Source of the DNA: Thermodesulfobacteriota bacterium
Lineage (GTDB): Bacteria; Desulfobacterota; WTBG01; CAIYCZ01; CAIRTM01
DNA length: 62,362 nucleotides
Direction: 5' to 3'
NCBI GenBank assembly: GCA_028282925.1
Contig: JANQGV010000312.1
Span: forward strand, 1 to 62,362
Positions 1 through 9,219 of the stretch are shown here, piece after piece (positions within the stretch are counted from its first letter, which is position 1; each line of letters opens with the position of its first letter). A program made the translations under genes and the position numbers. Under the pieces are notes generated by a model. That model did no database searches and was not told the DNA's origin. It was given only the letters and a program-made list of their open reading frames with translations.

Positions 1-5
1 CCCCT

Positions 6-1316
6 TTGTTTCAAACGCGGCTGGAGCAGATAGTGAGCCGAGAACACGCGCTATTCAGACTGTCCAAGCAGATAGACTGGAGAGTATTTGAACAGGAGTC
101 CGGATCGTTGTATGTGGAGAATGTGGGTCGCCCCGACAAGTCGATCCGCTTGCTGGTCGGGCTTCACTACCTGAAGTACACCTACAACGAAAGCGATGAG
201 AGCGTGGTGGAACGTTTTTTGGAAAATCCCTATTGGCAGTATTTTTGCGGGTTTGAGTACTTTCAGCATGAGCTGCCGATAGATCCCAGTTCGCTCACCC
301 GCTGGCGCAAGCGAGTGGGTGCCGGAGGGATGGAGAAGCTGTTGGCCGAAACGGTAGAAACAGCCAAACGGGGAAAATTGATTACACGGCGTGATGCCCA
401 GCGGGTCAATGTAGATACGACGGTGCAGGAGAAAGCGATAGCGTTTCCAACCGATGCGCGTCTGTACTACAAGATGCTGAGAGTTTTGGTGCGGGTAGCC
501 AAACAGCGCAGTATAGAGCTACGACAGACCTATGAGCATGTTGGCAAGAAAGCACTTGCCAGGCAGGGCTGGTACCGGCATGCGCGCCAGATGAAGCGGG
601 CGCAGCGGGAGACAAAGAAGCTTAAAACGTATTTGGGCCGCCTCAGCCGCGACATTCACCGCAAAGTCACAGAACCCGATGAGACACTACAACAACAGCT
701 TGAACTGGCTGAGCGCCTGCTGAAGCAGCAGCGACATGACAAAGGCAAGCTCTACAGCATCCACGCACCGGAGGTGGAATGTATCGCAAAAGGCAAAGCC
801 CATAAGCAGTATGAGTTTGGTTGCAAAGCATCAATGGTCAGCACGTCAAGGAGCAACTGGATTATAGGAATCAAAGCCATACATCATGGGAACCCCTACG
901 ATGGTCACACGCTGGGAGCGGCGCTTAGACAGACCAAAGAGATCTTGGGCTGGCAGCCGAAGAATGTCTACTGTGACAGAGGTTATAAAGGCACTGCCGG
1001 CAGCATTGAGGATACACAGGTTCATGTTGTTGGACGCAGAAAGAAAAGTCTCAGCCGGTCCATATGGAGGTGGTACAGAAGGCGATCTGCCAGTGAACCT
1101 ATGTTTGGACATCTGAAGGCAGAGAACAGGATGGACCGGAACCTGTTGCATGGCAAAGATGGTGACCGCATTAATGCAATACTTGCCGGGTGTGGGTACA
1201 ATATGAGAAAACTGCTCAGAGCTTTCTTTTTGTTCATTTACAAAGGGCTCTTTGGGGAGCGAAAAAAGCAAAACCGATTTTGCCTGACTGCCGAATCGGT
1301 TTTGCTTGCAGCTTGA
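6..1316 (+). mobile_element. IS5-family transposase, 5' end cut by window edge
   Basis: DDE transposase of the IS5 group that catalyses cut-and-paste movement of its insertion sequence. Seen: an N-terminal block ending in HELPIDPSSLTRWRKRVG that is typical of the family, the first catalytic Asp in VNVDTT, the second in YCDRGYKG, and the catalytic Glu region MFGHLKAENRMDRN near the C-terminus. The frame is open to the window edge, and the first residue used here (TTG at position 6) is probably internal, with a short N-terminal piece missing. The left inverted repeat lies outside the window; the right end should lie just after the stop codon but cannot be fixed from one end. The coding frame looks intact, so the element may be active. 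Confidence 0.9.
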
Positions 1317-1376
1317 AATCGAATTTTTCAGTAACGACTAAGTAAAATGTTTTGAACTGATTTTTGTGAACGGGTA

Positions 1377-2108
1377 TCATAAGGAGAGAAGATTTTGAAA
1401 ATAGCCATAGGCGGGTTTGCCGTACGATTCAAGTAGAATCTGTCCCGCAGTTACAGCTTCGCTGAATCCCTGTCTTAAATAGAGCCATATTCCTGCATAC
1501 TCATTTACCAGGAACCCCAGTATGCCGGTCAGGATAATAATATTTCCGGCAGTGCAGAACAGGAGCGAAAAAACAAGGCCGGTCTCACGGATATCGGGCT
1601 GGTGCGGCCTAAATTGCAGGGCAACGGAAACAATGTGCGCACCGGTAAAGAAGCCGAGGAGAATATAGTAGTAGTCAAGGAAGGCGGTGTTGAGGAGGGG
1701 TGCAACCAGAACCAGGACAAAAGAAACGAGCGGAAAAAAATACGGCGCCAGGGTTATTACGAAGTTTCCGCCATACATGTCCACCAGCCCGCCTTCGTCT
1801 GAGGCCATGAGGCGTTTGGGTTTTTTGAAAAAGAGCAGGCCCATGACAAGATGGGTCAACTCATGGATAAAAACCTGGTAAAAGGTAAGGAAGCGTGACG
1901 CAAGGGGCCACAGCAAACAGCCGACGGTGAAACCGTAACCCGCATAACGACAGGATGAATGGAGCAGAAGGGTTTGTTCCGTCTCACGGAACAGCAGCAT
2001 CCCGTAGGCGAAAATTCCAAAGGGAGCGGCTATCCAGCAGAGTGCTTTAAACATTTTCCAGGGAACAGGTACGGGCGGCGGTGATTTTCGTCGTTTTTGT
2101 TTTTTCAT
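1377..2108 (-). CDS. M50B-like membrane metallopeptidase
   Basis: Predicted integral-membrane zinc peptidase of 243 residues. A zinc-binding HELTH motif at residues 82-86 sits in a hydrophobic segment (FIHELTHLVMG), the arrangement found in M50/site-2-protease-like families. About five or six hydrophobic segments are visible and the N-terminus is basic (KKQKRRK). A later DMYGGN segment could supply further active-site contacts, but a clear NPDG-type M50 motif is not seen, so it fits the M50B-like group better than classical RseP. Its start overlaps the stop of the upstream acuI-like gene by 4 bp, so the two are probably co-translated. Substrate unknown. Confidence 0.7.
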   Translation of the reverse strand: MKKQKRRKSPPPVPVPWKMFKALCWIAAPFGIFAYGMLLFRETEQTLLLHSSCRYAGYGFTVGCLLWPLASRFLTFYQVFIHELTHLVMGLLFFKKPKRLMASDEGGLVDMYGGNFVITLAPYFFPLVSFVLVLVAPLLNTAFLDYYYILLGFFTGAHIVSVALQFRPHQPDIRETGLVFSLLFCTAGNIIILTGILGFLVNEYAGIWLYLRQGFSEAVTAGQILLESYGKPAYGYFQNLLSL

Positions 2109-3109
2109 ACATTCTGCATGTTGACAATAGTCCTCCCCTTCAGCTTACCCTGCAGGATGAGGTCGATATGGTTACTCAGATCGGCAAGAGGTATTTCCGT
2201 TGCCAGTTGATCAATCTTTTCCAGTTTCCATTCTTGAGAGAGTTTTTCCCAAAGGTGCAGCCGTATGCCGTGGGGGCAGTTGGCCGAATCGATACCCAGC
2301 AGGCTGATGCCCCTCAGGATAAACGGATATACCGTGGTGTGCAGATCTCCGGAAGAAACATTGCCGCAGGTGGTTACGGCTCCACGATACCCGGTAGACT
2401 TGATGACGGTAGAAAGGGTATTGCCGCCGACCGTGTCGACAACACCGGCCCAGCGGCCTCTTAGAAGCGCTCTGTCAGAGGTATCACTGGTTTCTTCCCG
2501 GGATATAACCTCAGCAGCGCCAAGCCCCGTGAGAAAGCTTTTTTGATCCGCCTTGCCGGTTGCGGCAATCACCTGAAAGCCGCTTTTGGCAAGCAGGGAA
2601 ACTGCAATACTGCCCACACCGCCGGTTGCACCGGTTACCAGTACGGTTCCCTGTTCGGGAGTAATGCCGTAATCGATTAAGCGAAGCACCGATTGGGCTG
2701 CGGTAAAGCCAGCGGTGCCGTAGATCATGCTCTGGCGCAGGGTAAGGCCTTTCGGCAACCGAATGACCCATTCAGGCGGAACGCGAATGTACTGCCCAAA
2801 TCCGCCGTGGGTGTTCATGCCCAGGTCGTAGCCGGTCACAATAACATCATCACCGGGAGTGAGTCCGCTGTTGCTGCTTTCAATAACCGTGCCGGCAGCA
2901 TCGATGCCGGGAGTGTGTGGATAGCTTCTGGTAACGCCGCGGTTGCCGGTTGCCGACAGGGCATCCTTATAATTAAGCGATGAGTATTTAACCTGTATTA
3001 AAACTTCATTTTCGGGAAGCCGGCTGGTATCGCACTCTTCAATGCGCCGGGTAAAGGTGTTTTTTTCGGCCTCGTAAACAACCAGTGCTTTAAATGGGCG
3101 CGGCGGCAT
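2105..3109 (-). CDS. acuI: AcuI/YhdH-type acrylyl-CoA reductase family oxidoreductase
   Basis: NADPH-dependent medium-chain dehydrogenase/reductase of the YhdH/AcuI branch, 334 residues, the usual length. Known members reduce acryloyl-CoA to propionyl-CoA and protect against reactive acrylates. Seen: the N-terminal SSLNYKDAL block, PHTPGIDAAG, GGFGQYIRVP, the Rossmann motif VTGATGGVGS near residues 158-167, and a C-terminal GRTIVNM. Structural zinc cysteines are absent, as expected for this branch. It overlaps the downstream membrane peptidase gene by 4 bp and follows the hydrolase gene by 28 bp, suggesting one minus-strand transcript. The exact substrate in this organism is inferred only from family. 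Confidence 0.85.
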   Translation of the reverse strand: MPPRPFKALVVYEAEKNTFTRRIEECDTSRLPENEVLIQVKYSSLNYKDALSATGNRGVTRSYPHTPGIDAAGTVIESSNSGLTPGDDVIVTGYDLGMNTHGGFGQYIRVPPEWVIRLPKGLTLRQSMIYGTAGFTAAQSVLRLIDYGITPEQGTVLVTGATGGVGSIAVSLLAKSGFQVIAATGKADQKSFLTGLGAAEVISREETSDTSDRALLRGRWAGVVDTVGGNTLSTVIKSTGYRGAVTTCGNVSSGDLHTTVYPFILRGISLLGIDSANCPHGIRLHLWEKLSQEWKLEKIDQLATEIPLADLSNHIDLILQGKLKGRTIVNMQNV

Positions 3110-3137
3110 TGTGGTGTCCCCCTTTGAAGAAATCCTG

Positions 3138-3818
3138 TTATACTTTCTTTTTCAGCCAGGAAACAGCCTGTTGCAGAATATGCTGATATGCCTGTTCCTT
3201 GTTGAGGGGCGAAGATTTCAGGACGTTAAAAGAATGATCACCCCCCTCGATTATTTCCAGTTCGCAGGCAGACTTCTTTATTTTTTTTAAAACCTTTTTC
3301 AGGCTGGGTACATCGCACAGGGTGTCACGGGTTCCGGCGAAAAACAGCATGGGTACATCAATTCCGTACAGGTGAGCGTCCCGAAGCTTTTCTTTTTTGC
3401 CCGGCGGGTGCAGGGGATACCCCAGGAACATGAGCCGGTCTGCCGGCAGCTCTTCGTCACCGACCATCTGCGAGGCAATGCGCCCGCCCATCGATTTTCC
3501 GGCTGCAACTATTCTTTTCGGAGCAACATCGGGATGGCTTTTAAAAAAGCGAAACACCGCCAGCCAGGTTTTTGTCAGGACTTTCGGACTGTCGGGGGCT
3601 TTCCGGCCTTTTTCCTTGTAGAGAAAATTGAAGCGTAGAACCGGGAAACCGGCTTCGGCAAGGCCTTTGGCCATGAAGACCAGCAAGGGGGTTTCCATGT
3701 CATTGCCGGCACCGTGGGCGATGATGATGCCGGTACCCTTTTTTTTGTCGGGCAGGTGCAGGCAGCCGGAAACTTTTTCGGTATCGGATACCGGAATTTT
3801 TAGACGCCGGGTTTTCAT
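3138..3818 (-). CDS. Alpha/beta hydrolase, KANL3/Tex30-like
   Basis: Predicted cytoplasmic alpha/beta-hydrolase of 226 residues. Seen: an oxyanion-hole strand IIIAHGAGNDM near residue 33, the nucleophile elbow GKSMGG near residue 108, an acid residue in AGTRDTL and the catalytic His in GGDHSF. This triad order and the short lid match the KANL3/Tex30-like (dienelactone-hydrolase-related) family. Substrates are not known for bacterial members. It lies 28 bp upstream of the acuI-like gene on the same strand and is probably the first gene of that small operon. Confidence 0.75.
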   Translation of the reverse strand: MKTRRLKIPVSDTEKVSGCLHLPDKKKGTGIIIAHGAGNDMETPLLVFMAKGLAEAGFPVLRFNFLYKEKGRKAPDSPKVLTKTWLAVFRFFKSHPDVAPKRIVAAGKSMGGRIASQMVGDEELPADRLMFLGYPLHPPGKKEKLRDAHLYGIDVPMLFFAGTRDTLCDVPSLKKVLKKIKKSACELEIIEGGDHSFNVLKSSPLNKEQAYQHILQQAVSWLKKKV

Positions 3819-3930
3819 CAGCAGGCCTCCAGATGATGAGTTCTCTCAATGCAGGATGTAGCGTTTTAATCGAATTGTCTGCATATTACAGCATTTTTAT
3901 ATAGGGTATTCAACCCCCTTTTTCGTTAAA

Positions 3931-3963
3931 AAAGCCTCCTGCTTTTAAAAAACAGGAGGCTTT
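3931..3963 (-). terminator. Rho-independent terminator of fba
   Basis: An 11-bp perfect stem (AAAGCCTCCTG paired with CAGGAGGCTTT) followed on the minus strand by a run of T residues. It lies about 30 bp after the fba stop, separating it from the hydrolase gene. Confidence 0.9.
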
Positions 3964-3990
3964 GTCCGTACACTATTTTGAAGAAACTGC

Positions 3991-5274
3991 TTAGTCGTCG
4001 AAATCTCCGGCAGGGCCTTTGTCGCTGTCAAGCGATTTTGCCTTTTCGGCAATCTTTTCCGAGGTCCATTCGGCCGGGTCTTCCATGCGGTCTGCTTTCG
4101 GTCCGAGATCGTATGAGCCGGCTTTCAAGATGGCTTCGATGGCAAGCGGTGCGGTATCGCCGGCGTTGAATACGTTCACCAGCATGTTATGCACGAAGTC
4201 GGCTACGCCCTGTGCCATACGGTCGCGGACTTCGCTGGACTGGCCGACAATTTTATTTTCAAACGGGAGGTTCAATTTTTTGTAATCGCCTTTTTTCAGG
4301 CCCTTGCCGTTGGCGTAATCCACCATCTCGGCCCAGAGTTCTTCGGTAACACCGGTCTCGGTAACTTTATTGAAATTACCGTCGGTGTCCAGAATGGCGT
4401 TGCCGTAATCGTTGACTTTCAGGCCCCAGGAAATCATTTGCAGGGCGGTAGCCACGTTGGCTTTGGTTGTGTTGGTGTTGGCGGCAATTTCGCGCAGCCG
4501 ATCCGAGCTGTTGCCGGAGGTGCCGTGCTGGGCGCCGGAAACCCGGTATTTTTCAATGGCTTTGTGTACGGCCGTTGTCAGCTCTACCTGGATACCGGCA
4601 TCACTGGCTTCGATACCGTGGGTGGTGCCGTTGTTCAAGGCGATCCAGTCGGGGGAAATATCATGAGCATTCAGGCCCTGGATAAGAAAAAGGGCTTCGT
4701 CCGGAGTCGAAAGCCCCTGCGTTCCTTTAATCTCGCCGACTTCGGTTTCCAGACTGGCCCATTTTGGTATGTATTGGTTGATCTCAAGGTTGGCAAGCAG
4801 GTTTTGATCATCAGGCAGGTGAGATGCATCAATGGCGATTGATGTGATGCCGGCATCGAACATGCTGGGAATTTCAACTTTGGCCTTTTCTATATCCTTG
4901 TCGCCTTTAAGCGCATAATGGTCGGCATGGATTGCAACCGGTATGGTAATGCCGAGTTCGTTACAGATGCCGTCAACATGGCTGGCCATGTTCCAGAAAT
5001 TTACAGCGCAGTACGCGTTGGCACCGCCTTCGGACTTTGCTATTTCAATAATAATGGCGGCATTGGCCTTCTGGGCGGCAATGAGAGCACCGCGGATAAC
5101 GGCACTGTTGCGGCCATTGGCCGCTATGGTCATGGCCTGACCTTTGGCGATCATGGCTCTGTCGATTGCTTTGCCACTGACGATTAATGCTTTAGAGTTA
5201 GGAAACAGTTTTACGATATTGGGGGGTCTTCCAATTTCGAGCGCCTTTTCGAAATCCTGCGTATGCTGAGCCAT
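3991..5274 (-). CDS. fba: Class II fructose-1,6-bisphosphate aldolase, long form
   Basis: Zinc-dependent aldolase of glycolysis and gluconeogenesis, splitting or forming fructose 1,6-bisphosphate. At 427 residues it is the longer class II form rather than the roughly 300-350-residue form. Seen: the zinc-ligand strand AIHADHYALK, ETEVGEIKG, ALNNGTTHG and the phosphate-binding SGAQHGTSGN, all in the expected order. The C-terminus is acidic (DKGPAGDFDD). A GGAGGA ribosome-binding site lies just upstream of the ATG. The gene is probably monocistronic, with 110 bp to obg and a strong terminator after the stop. Confidence 0.92.
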   Translation of the reverse strand: MAQHTQDFEKALEIGRPPNIVKLFPNSKALIVSGKAIDRAMIAKGQAMTIAANGRNSAVIRGALIAAQKANAAIIIEIAKSEGGANAYCAVNFWNMASHVDGICNELGITIPVAIHADHYALKGDKDIEKAKVEIPSMFDAGITSIAIDASHLPDDQNLLANLEINQYIPKWASLETEVGEIKGTQGLSTPDEALFLIQGLNAHDISPDWIALNNGTTHGIEASDAGIQVELTTAVHKAIEKYRVSGAQHGTSGNSSDRLREIAANTNTTKANVATALQMISWGLKVNDYGNAILDTDGNFNKVTETGVTEELWAEMVDYANGKGLKKGDYKKLNLPFENKIVGQSSEVRDRMAQGVADFVHNMLVNVFNAGDTAPLAIEAILKAGSYDLGPKADRMEDPAEWTSEKIAEKAKSLDSDKGPAGDFDD

Positions 5275-5384
5275 AATATATCCTCCTTATAAATATATTT
5301 ATCCCCTGCCCGCCCTTTACGGACTTTTTATCGAGAGAAAGAGTCCTTAAACTCTAGGGATGCTTTAATGGACTACAGGTTAAA

Positions 5385-6395
5385 TTAAGATTGTAGATCA
5401 TCGTGAAGGGTTTTGTCAAGTGCGGTTATGAGTTGATCAATGCCTTCCCGTGTGGCTGTAGATATCTGAAAAAACTTTTCTTTCAGGTTGTCCGGTATGT
5501 GGTTTGAAAACTCGTCGCGGCATGTTGCGTCGGGGTCGAGATCGGTTTTATTAGCCGCTATTAAAAAGGGCTTTTCGGGGAGGCCGTGCCCGAAGCTTTC
5601 TATTTCGCGGTGGAGTATTTCAAAGGCATTTTCGGGAGGGGTGTCGGCATAGGGTGATATGTCGATGACAAACAGGAGAGTCTTTGTGCGCTCGACATGT
5701 TTTAAGAACTGGATACCAAGTCCCTTGCCCTCGGAGGCGCCTTCGATGATGCCGGGTATGTCGGCCATCACCATGGTGCGAAATTCGGACAACTCAATAA
5801 CGCCGACCACCGGGTTGAGGGTGGTAAAGGGGTAGCCGGCAATTTTGGGCGTCGCATGAGATACGACGCTGATCAGGGAGGACTTGCCGGCATTGGGAAG
5901 CCCCACCAGACCGATATCGGCCATAACCTTCAACTCAAGCTCGGCCTTGAATTCGACGCCGGGCAGTCCCGGCTGGGCGTAGCGCGGGGCCTGTTTGGTT
6001 GGGGTTGCGAAATGCTGGTTGCCTTTGCCGCCCTTGCCTCCCCGGGCCACCGTAACCGATGTGCCCGGCTCGATAATTTCGCACAAAATCTCACCGGTTT
6101 CAGTGTTGCGCAGAATGGTTCCGCAGGGCACTTTTACCACCATGTCTTTGCCTTTTTTTCCCGAACGGTTGCTGCCCATTCCCGGCTGTCCGTTTTTGGC
6201 AAACAGGCGCGGAGTATACCGATAGCGGACAAGGCTGTTCATGCCCAATTCGCCGATAAGGATTACATCGCCGCCATTGCCGCCGTCGCCACCATCCGGC
6301 CCGCCGTTGGGTTTGAATTTTTCGCGGTGAAAGGAGACGCAGCCCTGCCCGCCATTGCCGGACTTAATAACTACCGATGCGTAATCAACAAACAT
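5385..6395 (-). CDS. obg: Obg/CgtA GTPase
   Basis: Essential ribosome-associated GTPase of 336 residues acting in 50S assembly and stress control. The glycine-rich Obg domain occupies about residues 1-158 (GGDGGNGGD repeats). The GTPase domain follows with G1 GLPNAGKSSL, a G2/switch TTLNPVVG, G3 DIPG and G4 NKTD. The C-terminal OCT extension found in some Gram-positive homologues is missing, as is usual in proteobacteria. Its start overlaps the stop of the upstream small hypothetical gene by 11 bp, implying translational coupling. Confidence 0.95.
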   Translation of the reverse strand: MFVDYASVVIKSGNGGQGCVSFHREKFKPNGGPDGGDGGNGGDVILIGELGMNSLVRYRYTPRLFAKNGQPGMGSNRSGKKGKDMVVKVPCGTILRNTETGEILCEIIEPGTSVTVARGGKGGKGNQHFATPTKQAPRYAQPGLPGVEFKAELELKVMADIGLVGLPNAGKSSLISVVSHATPKIAGYPFTTLNPVVGVIELSEFRTMVMADIPGIIEGASEGKGLGIQFLKHVERTKTLLFVIDISPYADTPPENAFEILHREIESFGHGLPEKPFLIAANKTDLDPDATCRDEFSNHIPDNLKEKFFQISTATREGIDQLITALDKTLHDDLQS

Positions 6396-6789
6396 GATGC
6401 TTATCCACGATATTGAGTTGTTCTTCCAGCATTTCTATAATCAATTCTTTATATTCATCCTGCATGGTCAACTCCGGCGGCACAGGACACAGCCTGAAAT
6501 TTTCAAAAGGTACCCAGCGTCCCTGGTTGTGCTCGGAAAAGAGGTTCACTACTTTTTCGTTCCAATCCGATTGCACACCGAACCAGAGGGGGTTCTGGGC
6601 TCGGGTCCACAGATCGTAGCGTACGCCGAGGTAGAGAATATCAACCAGGTCGGCGGTCTTGAAAACGAGGGAAAGCTCGCCCTGCCTGCTCTGCTTGTTA
6701 ATGGTAAACCGGTCCTGGAATTTTTGTTGGACTGCTTCAATTAAATCAAAAAGCCGGGAGATTTCCTTGGGGGTGTCTTTTGTAAACAT
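6385..6789 (-). CDS. Hypothetical protein coupled to obg
   Basis: Not recognised. A 134-residue soluble, acidic protein with an amphipathic start (SRLFDLIEAVQQKF), a central ILYLGVRYDLWTRAQNPLWFGVQ stretch rich in aromatics, and a C-terminal helix ending in VDKHHVC. An AAAAGG ribosome-binding site lies five bases before the ATG. It overlaps obg by 11 bp and follows a small membrane-protein gene by 10 bp, so the three genes form one transcript. No catalytic motif is evident. Confidence 0.65.
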   Translation of the reverse strand: MFTKDTPKEISRLFDLIEAVQQKFQDRFTINKQSRQGELSLVFKTADLVDILYLGVRYDLWTRAQNPLWFGVQSDWNEKVVNLFSEHNQGRWVPFENFRLCPVPPELTMQDEYKELIIEMLEEQLNIVDKHHVC

Positions 6790-6799
6790 TCAAACCTTT

Positions 6800-7165
6800 T
6801 TACAGCGAGTAAATTCCATACAGCAACACGGCAAGGTCTGCACACCATGCAATTGCAATTATCGTTATCATTCTTAAAAACAGGCGCTGTTTTTCCATGA
6901 GCCGTACAAAGAAAGCAACGAGAAACAACACCCAGACCAGTACACCCAGGGCAATGCCGGAAACAATTATACCGCTGCCGCCGATGTTGATGGCAAGAGA
7001 CTTAAATCCACTGCAGGGAATAACCGTGGCAAAAAAGTCCAGCACAACACCGCATACCATGATCCAGAGTGCAGTCAATCGGTTGTGTTTCTTCAGGCCC
7101 AGAAATACGCCGGTTAAAAACAAACCATATGCAAAAAAGTATATACTGTTCGTGAACAATTGCAT
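6800..7165 (-). CDS. Small integral membrane protein, hypothetical
   Basis: A 121-residue protein made almost entirely of four hydrophobic segments (about residues 5-25, 30-50, 60-85 and 95-118) with short basic loops such as GLKKHNRL and RLMEKQRLF. No known family is recognised. It opens the minus-strand group that continues into the 134-residue gene and obg, and its promoter must share the 7166-7346 gap with the divergently transcribed transglycosylase gene. Confidence 0.6.
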   Translation of the reverse strand: MQLFTNSIYFFAYGLFLTGVFLGLKKHNRLTALWIMVCGVVLDFFATVIPCSGFKSLAINIGGSGIIVSGIALGVLVWVLFLVAFFVRLMEKQRLFLRMITIIAIAWCADLAVLLYGIYSL

Positions 7166-7346
7166 AACAAATAATAGCTAATTATATAAATTATCGCTTA
7201 TGTTATTGCGCAAACAGTTCGATGTCAAAGTAAATATGTTTTAACTGTTTACAATCGTGCTGTATCGTGTAAAATATCCACTCATTTACCGTCGGATACT
7301 ACGTATTTAATATTACAAGTCAACCACGAATGGATACTATATATTG

Positions 7347-9002
7347 ATGAAATCATATTACAGAGTACTAGCTGTTGTTGGTCTTATGGCCGTTATCGGA
7401 TGCACCTACAGTATGCCCCCCCGCAACACCGCTTCAAGCAGCGGAAACACATCCTGGCAGGCTGCTTCAAACCCGGTTCAAGACGACATTAACCATATGG
7501 AGTTGAACGGAGATTCAGCTGGAACTGCTGTAAACGACCAGAGCCCGGATCAGCGGCTGCTGGACTCCGCCCTTGAATTTTATCAAACATCTAATGAGTT
7601 CTGGCAGCAGGGCGATCTTGAAAATGCGATCGATGCCCTGGACAAATCCTACTCGCTTATTCTTGAGATCAGTGAAAAAGCGGACCAGACTGTTTTACAG
7701 CAGAAGGAGGATGTGCGCATCACCATTGCCAAGCGCATCATGGAGGTGTATGCGTCGCGCTTTCACGTGGTCAACGGGCACTCCAACGCTATTCCCCTGG
7801 TTATGAACGCTCACGTTGAAAAGGCTTTGAAATCGTTCAAGGGCCGCGAGCGGCGTTTTTTCCTGGAATCCTATAAGCGCTCGGGTAAATACCGGGATGA
7901 AATTGTGAAAGCGCTGAAAGAAGAAGGGCTGCCGGAAGAGCTTTGCTGGCTGCCCCTGATTGAAAGCGGTTTTAAGGTGCGGGCAATGTCCAAGGCCCGT
8001 GCGCTGGGGATGTGGCAGTTCATCGCCTCAACCGGCCACAAGTTCGGCCTGGAGCGCAATGCATGGGTGGACGAGCGCATGGACCCGCAAAAATCGACCC
8101 GGGCGGCCATTGCCTACTTAAAAGAACTGCACGGTATATTCGGCGACTGGACAACGGCCCTGGCCGCGTATAATTGCGGAGAGGGAAATGTGTTGCGGGC
8201 TATTCGCAAACAGCGTATGAGCTATCTGGACAACTTCTGGGATCTGTATACGCGGCTGCCCTATGAGACCGCTTCCTATGTGCCGCGGTTTCTGGCCGTG
8301 CTGCACATTATCAACGACCCCCAGGCGCATGGCTTTGATTTACCTGAGGCCTATGATCCGTCAGTTTTTGAAACCGTTACCATCGACAAGCAGCTCCACC
8401 TCAGAACAATTGCCAAAAATATCGGACTGCCGTATTCGGAACTAAAAGGGCTTAATCCGGAACTGCGCAAACACGTAACACCCAAGGAGCCCTATTCCCT
8501 GAAAGTACCCACTGGTAAAGCGGAAATTCTGCTGGCCAAGGTCGATGGTATCCCTATGTATGTTCCACCGGTGCCTCCCTATATCGTTCACCGGGTCCGC
8601 AACGGTGAATCACTGTCTGTTATCGCCGAAAAATACCGGACCTCTGTTCGGGCCATTATGGCGATGAACAACCTGAGAAAAAGCAGCTTTATCAGGGCTG
8701 GCTGGAAACTGAAAGTCCCAACCGGCAAGCGGAAATCCTACCGCAGTTCGCGACCGCCGGTTCAGGCCGCCAAGGTGAAGGGCAATTTGCTTGAGTATAC
8801 GGTTCAAAAGGGCGACTCGCTGTGGGAGATTGCCAACCGGTACAACACAACGGTCCGGGCAATCCGTTCACTGAACCAGCTCAGGTCTACAACGCTGACC
8901 ATCGGCCAGGTGCTTTTGATCCCTCAAAAAAAAACAGCATTTTTGGCTCCATCCAAACAAAGCAATACCGGGTCCGCCAAGGAGACTCCCCCTACCTCAT
9001 AG
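7347..9002 (+). CDS. mltD: MltD-like lipoprotein lytic transglycosylase, C-terminus shifted
   Basis: Membrane-bound murein lytic transglycosylase cleaving the MurNAc-GlcNAc bond. The ATG at 7347 is preferred to the TTG one codon earlier. A lipoprotein signal ends in a lipobox AVIGC (Cys 19). The SLT domain spans about residues 190-320 with the catalytic Glu in LPLIESGF (residue 206), followed by GMWQF and AAYNCGEGNV. Two LysM peptidoglycan-binding repeats follow, beginning IVHRVRNGESL and EYTVQKGDSL. After an A9 tract at 8926-8934 the annotated frame runs only 22 residues to a stop, while a third intact LysM repeat continues in the -1 frame to 9106. The gene is therefore frameshifted, phase-variable, recoded or mis-sequenced at this point. 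Confidence 0.9.
   Translation: MKSYYRVLAVVGLMAVIGCTYSMPPRNTASSSGNTSWQAASNPVQDDINHMELNGDSAGTAVNDQSPDQRLLDSALEFYQTSNEFWQQGDLENAIDALDKSYSLILEISEKADQTVLQQKEDVRITIAKRIMEVYASRFHVVNGHSNAIPLVMNAHVEKALKSFKGRERRFFLESYKRSGKYRDEIVKALKEEGLPEELCWLPLIESGFKVRAMSKARALGMWQFIASTGHKFGLERNAWVDERMDPQKSTRAAIAYLKELHGIFGDWTTALAAYNCGEGNVLRAIRKQRMSYLDNFWDLYTRLPYETASYVPRFLAVLHIINDPQAHGFDLPEAYDPSVFETVTIDKQLHLRTIAKNIGLPYSELKGLNPELRKHVTPKEPYSLKVPTGKAEILLAKVDGIPMYVPPVPPYIVHRVRNGESLSVIAEKYRTSVRAIMAMNNLRKSSFIRAGWKLKVPTGKRKSYRSSRPPVQAAKVKGNLLEYTVQKGDSLWEIANRYNTTVRAIRSLNQLRSTTLTIGQVLLIPQKKTAFLAPSKQSNTGSAKETPPTS
8926..8934 (+). other. A9 slippery tract inside mltD
   Basis: Nine consecutive A residues in the context CAA AAA AAA AC. 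The heptamer A AAA AAA fits the -1 slippage rule (dnaX-type). Moving back one base joins the transglycosylase frame to the downstream LysM frame exactly, giving a predicted 586-residue product with three LysM repeats. Confidence 0.8.
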
Positions 9003-9106
9003 CCAAGCGGCATAATATGAGCCTTGCCGACTTTCTGCGTCTGAACAACCTTTCTCCGCGCAGTACCATTTTCCCGGGACAGGATGTGCTGGTTAAAATG
9101 GATTGA
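8933..9106 (+). other. Third LysM domain of mltD in the -1 frame
   Basis: Reading from the A9 tract in the -1 frame gives NSIFGSIQTK and then a complete LysM repeat with QYRVRQGDS, a LIAKRHNMS helix, LRLNNL and a terminal GQDVLVKMD before the stop at 9106. It has no plausible start or ribosome-binding site of its own and is best read as the displaced C-terminus of the upstream gene. Confidence 0.8.
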
Positions 9107-9219
9107 CAATCCCCATAATTATAACTATTTGAATTTATTAAAATTTTTACGTTTCCCCTGCCTGACCGTTTCTTAAAAGCAAAAAAACTACTTGAAAAAT
9201 GCATATATATATCCTAAAT

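Noticed and set aside
846-1271. 141-residue minus-strand frame inside the transposase
   Set aside because: Complete overlap with conserved DDE transposase sequence.
4189-4842. 217-residue plus-strand frame opposite fba
   Set aside because: Antisense to an unambiguous aldolase; no domain.
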